Of a stretch of DNA of 42,791 bases, positions 41,292-42,791 are shown one piece after another. The notes below the pieces were generated by a model. It did no database searches. It worked only from the letters and a program-made list of their open reading frames with translations, and was not told the origin of the DNA. A program made the translations under genes and the position numbers. This DNA is from Desulforudis sp. (lineage in GTDB: Bacteria > Bacillota > Desulfotomaculia > Desulfotomaculales > Desulforudaceae): NCBI GenBank assembly GCA_003604975.1, contig QZIR01000072.1, forward strand, positions 1-42,791, in the 5' to 3' direction. How positions within the stretch are numbered: the stretch's first letter is position 1; the number at the start of each line of letters is the position of its first letter.

Positions 41292-42015
41292 AAAGCAATA
41301 CGGAGAGAAGAGATTAGAGAATGTTCCTCCAAGGCAGTTTTGGGGGCTGCGAAAGCTCTTGAAAAAGTACGACTGGGATCGGTATACGGTAGCCGAGCAG
41401 CTTACAGGCCGAGGGGGCAGGATTTTGGACATCGGCTGCGGAGAAGGTTATCTGCTGAGAAGGCTTGAGGGTAAGTTCGAGGAGCTTTATGGCCTGGATG
41501 TGGCTCCTTCCCGTCTACGGGAGGCGGAACAAAAAGTCAAAGAGCACTGTCCGGCCGGGATATCGAAATTCAGCTTTGTCGAAGGCAATGCGGATGAGCG
41601 CCTCCCTTTTCCAGACGATTATTTTGATGCCATCACTTGTATTGCGGTTATCGAACATGTCTATGACGTTTTCTCCCTGGTAAAAGAGGCGTACCGGGTG
41701 CTCAAGCCGGACGGCTACGTCATCGCGGAGGTTCCAAATATTGCCTATCTAAAGTATCGAGTTTCATTTTTGTTGGGGAAACTGCCGGCCACCAGTTCGC
41801 CGTACAATTGGGAAGAGATTGGCTGGGACGGAGGACATATTCACTACTTTACAATGGAGAAGTTCTGCTGGCTGTTCGAATCCCAGGGTTTTAAAATCGA
41901 AAAAAGGAGCGGTAGCGGTTTTCTTGCTCCTTTTCGGAACTGGTGGCCCGCCCTTTTGTGCGGGGATTTGGTTGTTAAGGCCGTGAAAGTTCTAAAATCG
42001 GGGACGAGAAGGTGA
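41269..42015 (+). CDS. SAM-dependent methyltransferase, class I
   Basis: The 248-residue protein has the Rossmann motif I-L-D-I-G-C-G-E-G-Y-L-L, Y-G-L-D-V-A-P-S (motif II acidic residue) and Y-F-D-A-I-T-C-I-A-V-I-E-H-V-Y-D, then L-K-P-D-G-Y-V-I-A-E-V-P-N, of the methyltransferase 11/23 group. In this setting it probably methylates a sugar or a glycan intermediate. GGAGGG precedes ATG 41269, within the wzy end. No missing catalytic motif was seen. Confidence 0.85.
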   Translation: MNYKKIYEKQYGEKRLENVPPRQFWGLRKLLKKYDWDRYTVAEQLTGRGGRILDIGCGEGYLLRRLEGKFEELYGLDVAPSRLREAEQKVKEHCPAGISKFSFVEGNADERLPFPDDYFDAITCIAVIEHVYDVFSLVKEAYRVLKPDGYVIAEVPNIAYLKYRVSFLLGKLPATSSPYNWEEIGWDGGHIHYFTMEKFCWLFESQGFKIEKRSGSGFLAPFRNWWPALLCGDLVVKAVKVLKSGTRR

Positions 42016-42019
42016 GACA

Positions 42020-42709
42020 ATGCGAGTTCTAATTTTAGCAAGCTATTTTCCTAAGCCTCATAATCCTGCAATGGGTGTATGGGCTCTTGAGCAAGCCAAG
42101 GCACTTCAAAGAAAGGGTGTGAAAGTAGTTGTTATATCACCCACGCCTTGGGTTCCAAAAGCGGTGGGTATAACCTCCAAAATGAAGGAGTGGGCTTCGG
42201 TTCCGAATGAATATAGCTGGGATGGGGTTAAAACGTATTACCCCAGATGCTTGTCTTATCCTGTTGGAGTCATAAGAAAGTGTTACGTGCGAGCTCCGTA
42301 TATTCAATATTATCCAGTTTGGCGTACTGTGCGGAGACTGATGTTAGCAGAGAGAATGAGCCCAGATCTTATTTATTGTCATCATCCATTGATAGAAGGA
42401 ATGGTTGGTTTAGCGATAAAAGAAAAACACGGAATTCCATTGGTCGTTATTGAACATAGCCTGACGGACATCCAATATGCCTCGGACTATAGCGCTCGCA
42501 AAAAAGCTTATACCCACGTTTTGTGCAAGGCGGATGCAGTAGTAACTGTTAGCAAGCGGCTTGCAAACCGCATGGAGCAATTTCTTACAGATAGCTCTAA
42601 AACTGTTTCCGTGATAAGAAATGGCGTGGATATATCTAAACTGCCAGCTCAGAAAATGCCTAAACCAAACCTTTATAGAGATAAAAAAGTCATACTTCTT
42701 CAACCGTGA
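42020..42709 (+). pseudogene. Glycosyltransferase family 4, truncated after the N-terminal domain
   Basis: The 229 residues form the acceptor-side half of a GT-B enzyme (F-P-K-P-H-N-P-A-M-G-V-W, then D-L-I-Y-C-H-H-P-L, then V-S-K-R-L-A-N-R-M and I-R-N-G-V-D). It stops at D-K-K-V-I-L-L-Q-P, exactly where the second, donor-binding domain should begin (K-K-x-I-L-x-V-G-R-L). The following bases look like the start of a transposase gene, so an insertion has probably cut the gene. The enzyme should be inactive. Confidence 0.75.
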
Positions 42710-42791
42710 TATGATGGATTAAACAGCCATGTTCATTCGTACAGTCACCGTCAGGGGCGTACGTCACATGCACATCGTACATACCTATCGC
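42703..42791 (+). mobile_element. Left end of a probable insertion sequence (IS1634/IS4-like), cut by the window edge
   Basis: Just after the point where the glycosyltransferase breaks off, ATG 42730 opens a frame without stop to the window end: M-F-I-R-T-V-T-V-R-G-V-R-H-M-H-I-V-H-T-Y-R. Transposases of the IS1634 group often start M-(F/Y)-(I/V)-R-x-V and then a short strand of this kind. The exact end of the element and any terminal inverted repeat cannot be fixed from one end; the boundary at about 42703 is an estimate. Confidence 0.5.

Noticed and set aside
1-42791. CRISPR arrays, tRNA or rRNA genes
   Set aside because: No regularly spaced repeats and no tRNA- or rRNA-like sequence were seen in the window.

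Overview
The window looks like the chromosome of an endospore-forming, motile, Gram-positive member of the Clostridia, probably Peptococcaceae or Desulfotomaculia-like. The evidence is the Bacillus/Clostridium-style fla/che operon, with FliY and CheC/CheD of the Gram-positive type, sigma-D inside the operon, a VanW-family protein, strong AGGAGG ribosome sites and possible Spo0A boxes. I cannot name the genus. The first half is moderately GC-rich; several blocks after about 30.5 kb are visibly AT-richer.

1-18348 (+): one long, tightly packed flagellar and chemotaxis operon. It starts inside fliK (cut by the window edge) and runs flgD, a TIGR02530-type gene, flgE, fliL, fliN, fliOPQR, flhB, flhA, flhF, flhG, a PilZ gene, sigma-28 (fliA/sigD), a coiled-coil gene, flgG, cheD, cheR, cheC, cheY, fliM and fliY. 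Together these make the hook and rod, the type III export gate, the switch complex and the adaptation enzymes. cheA, cheW and cheB are not here.

18352-21758 (-): a three-gene unit converging on the flagellar operon: a membrane/TPR protein, a PRC-barrel protein and a VanW/G5 cell-wall protein.

22153-26799 (+): a Wzy/O-antigen-ligase protein with C-terminal TPRs, a terminator, and a membrane CapD/WbpM-type nucleotide-sugar 4,6-dehydratase.

26800-30480: a scarred recombination zone. It holds a broken second copy of a regulator joined to a piece of a DUF6922-like gene, a VapBC-like pair with a frameshifted antitoxin, the tail of a phosphomannomutase, an intact MarR-like EPS regulator, a NusG/RfaH-like antiterminator, a fused DUF6922-nucleotidyltransferase gene, and pieces of further toxin-antitoxin genes.

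30641-42791 (+): an exopolysaccharide or O-antigen cluster. rfbF, rfbG and rfbH, a 3,5-epimerase-like protein and an SDR reductase would make a CDP-3,6-dideoxyhexose (best guess CDP-ascarylose). They are followed by glycosyltransferases, a Wzx flippase, a Wzy polymerase and a methyltransferase. A PemK/MazF-type toxin-antitoxin module sits between rfbG and rfbH, and its toxin is fused in frame to rfbH; this is the most striking feature of the window. The last glycosyltransferase is cut short at about 42.70 kb, apparently by an insertion sequence running off the edge.
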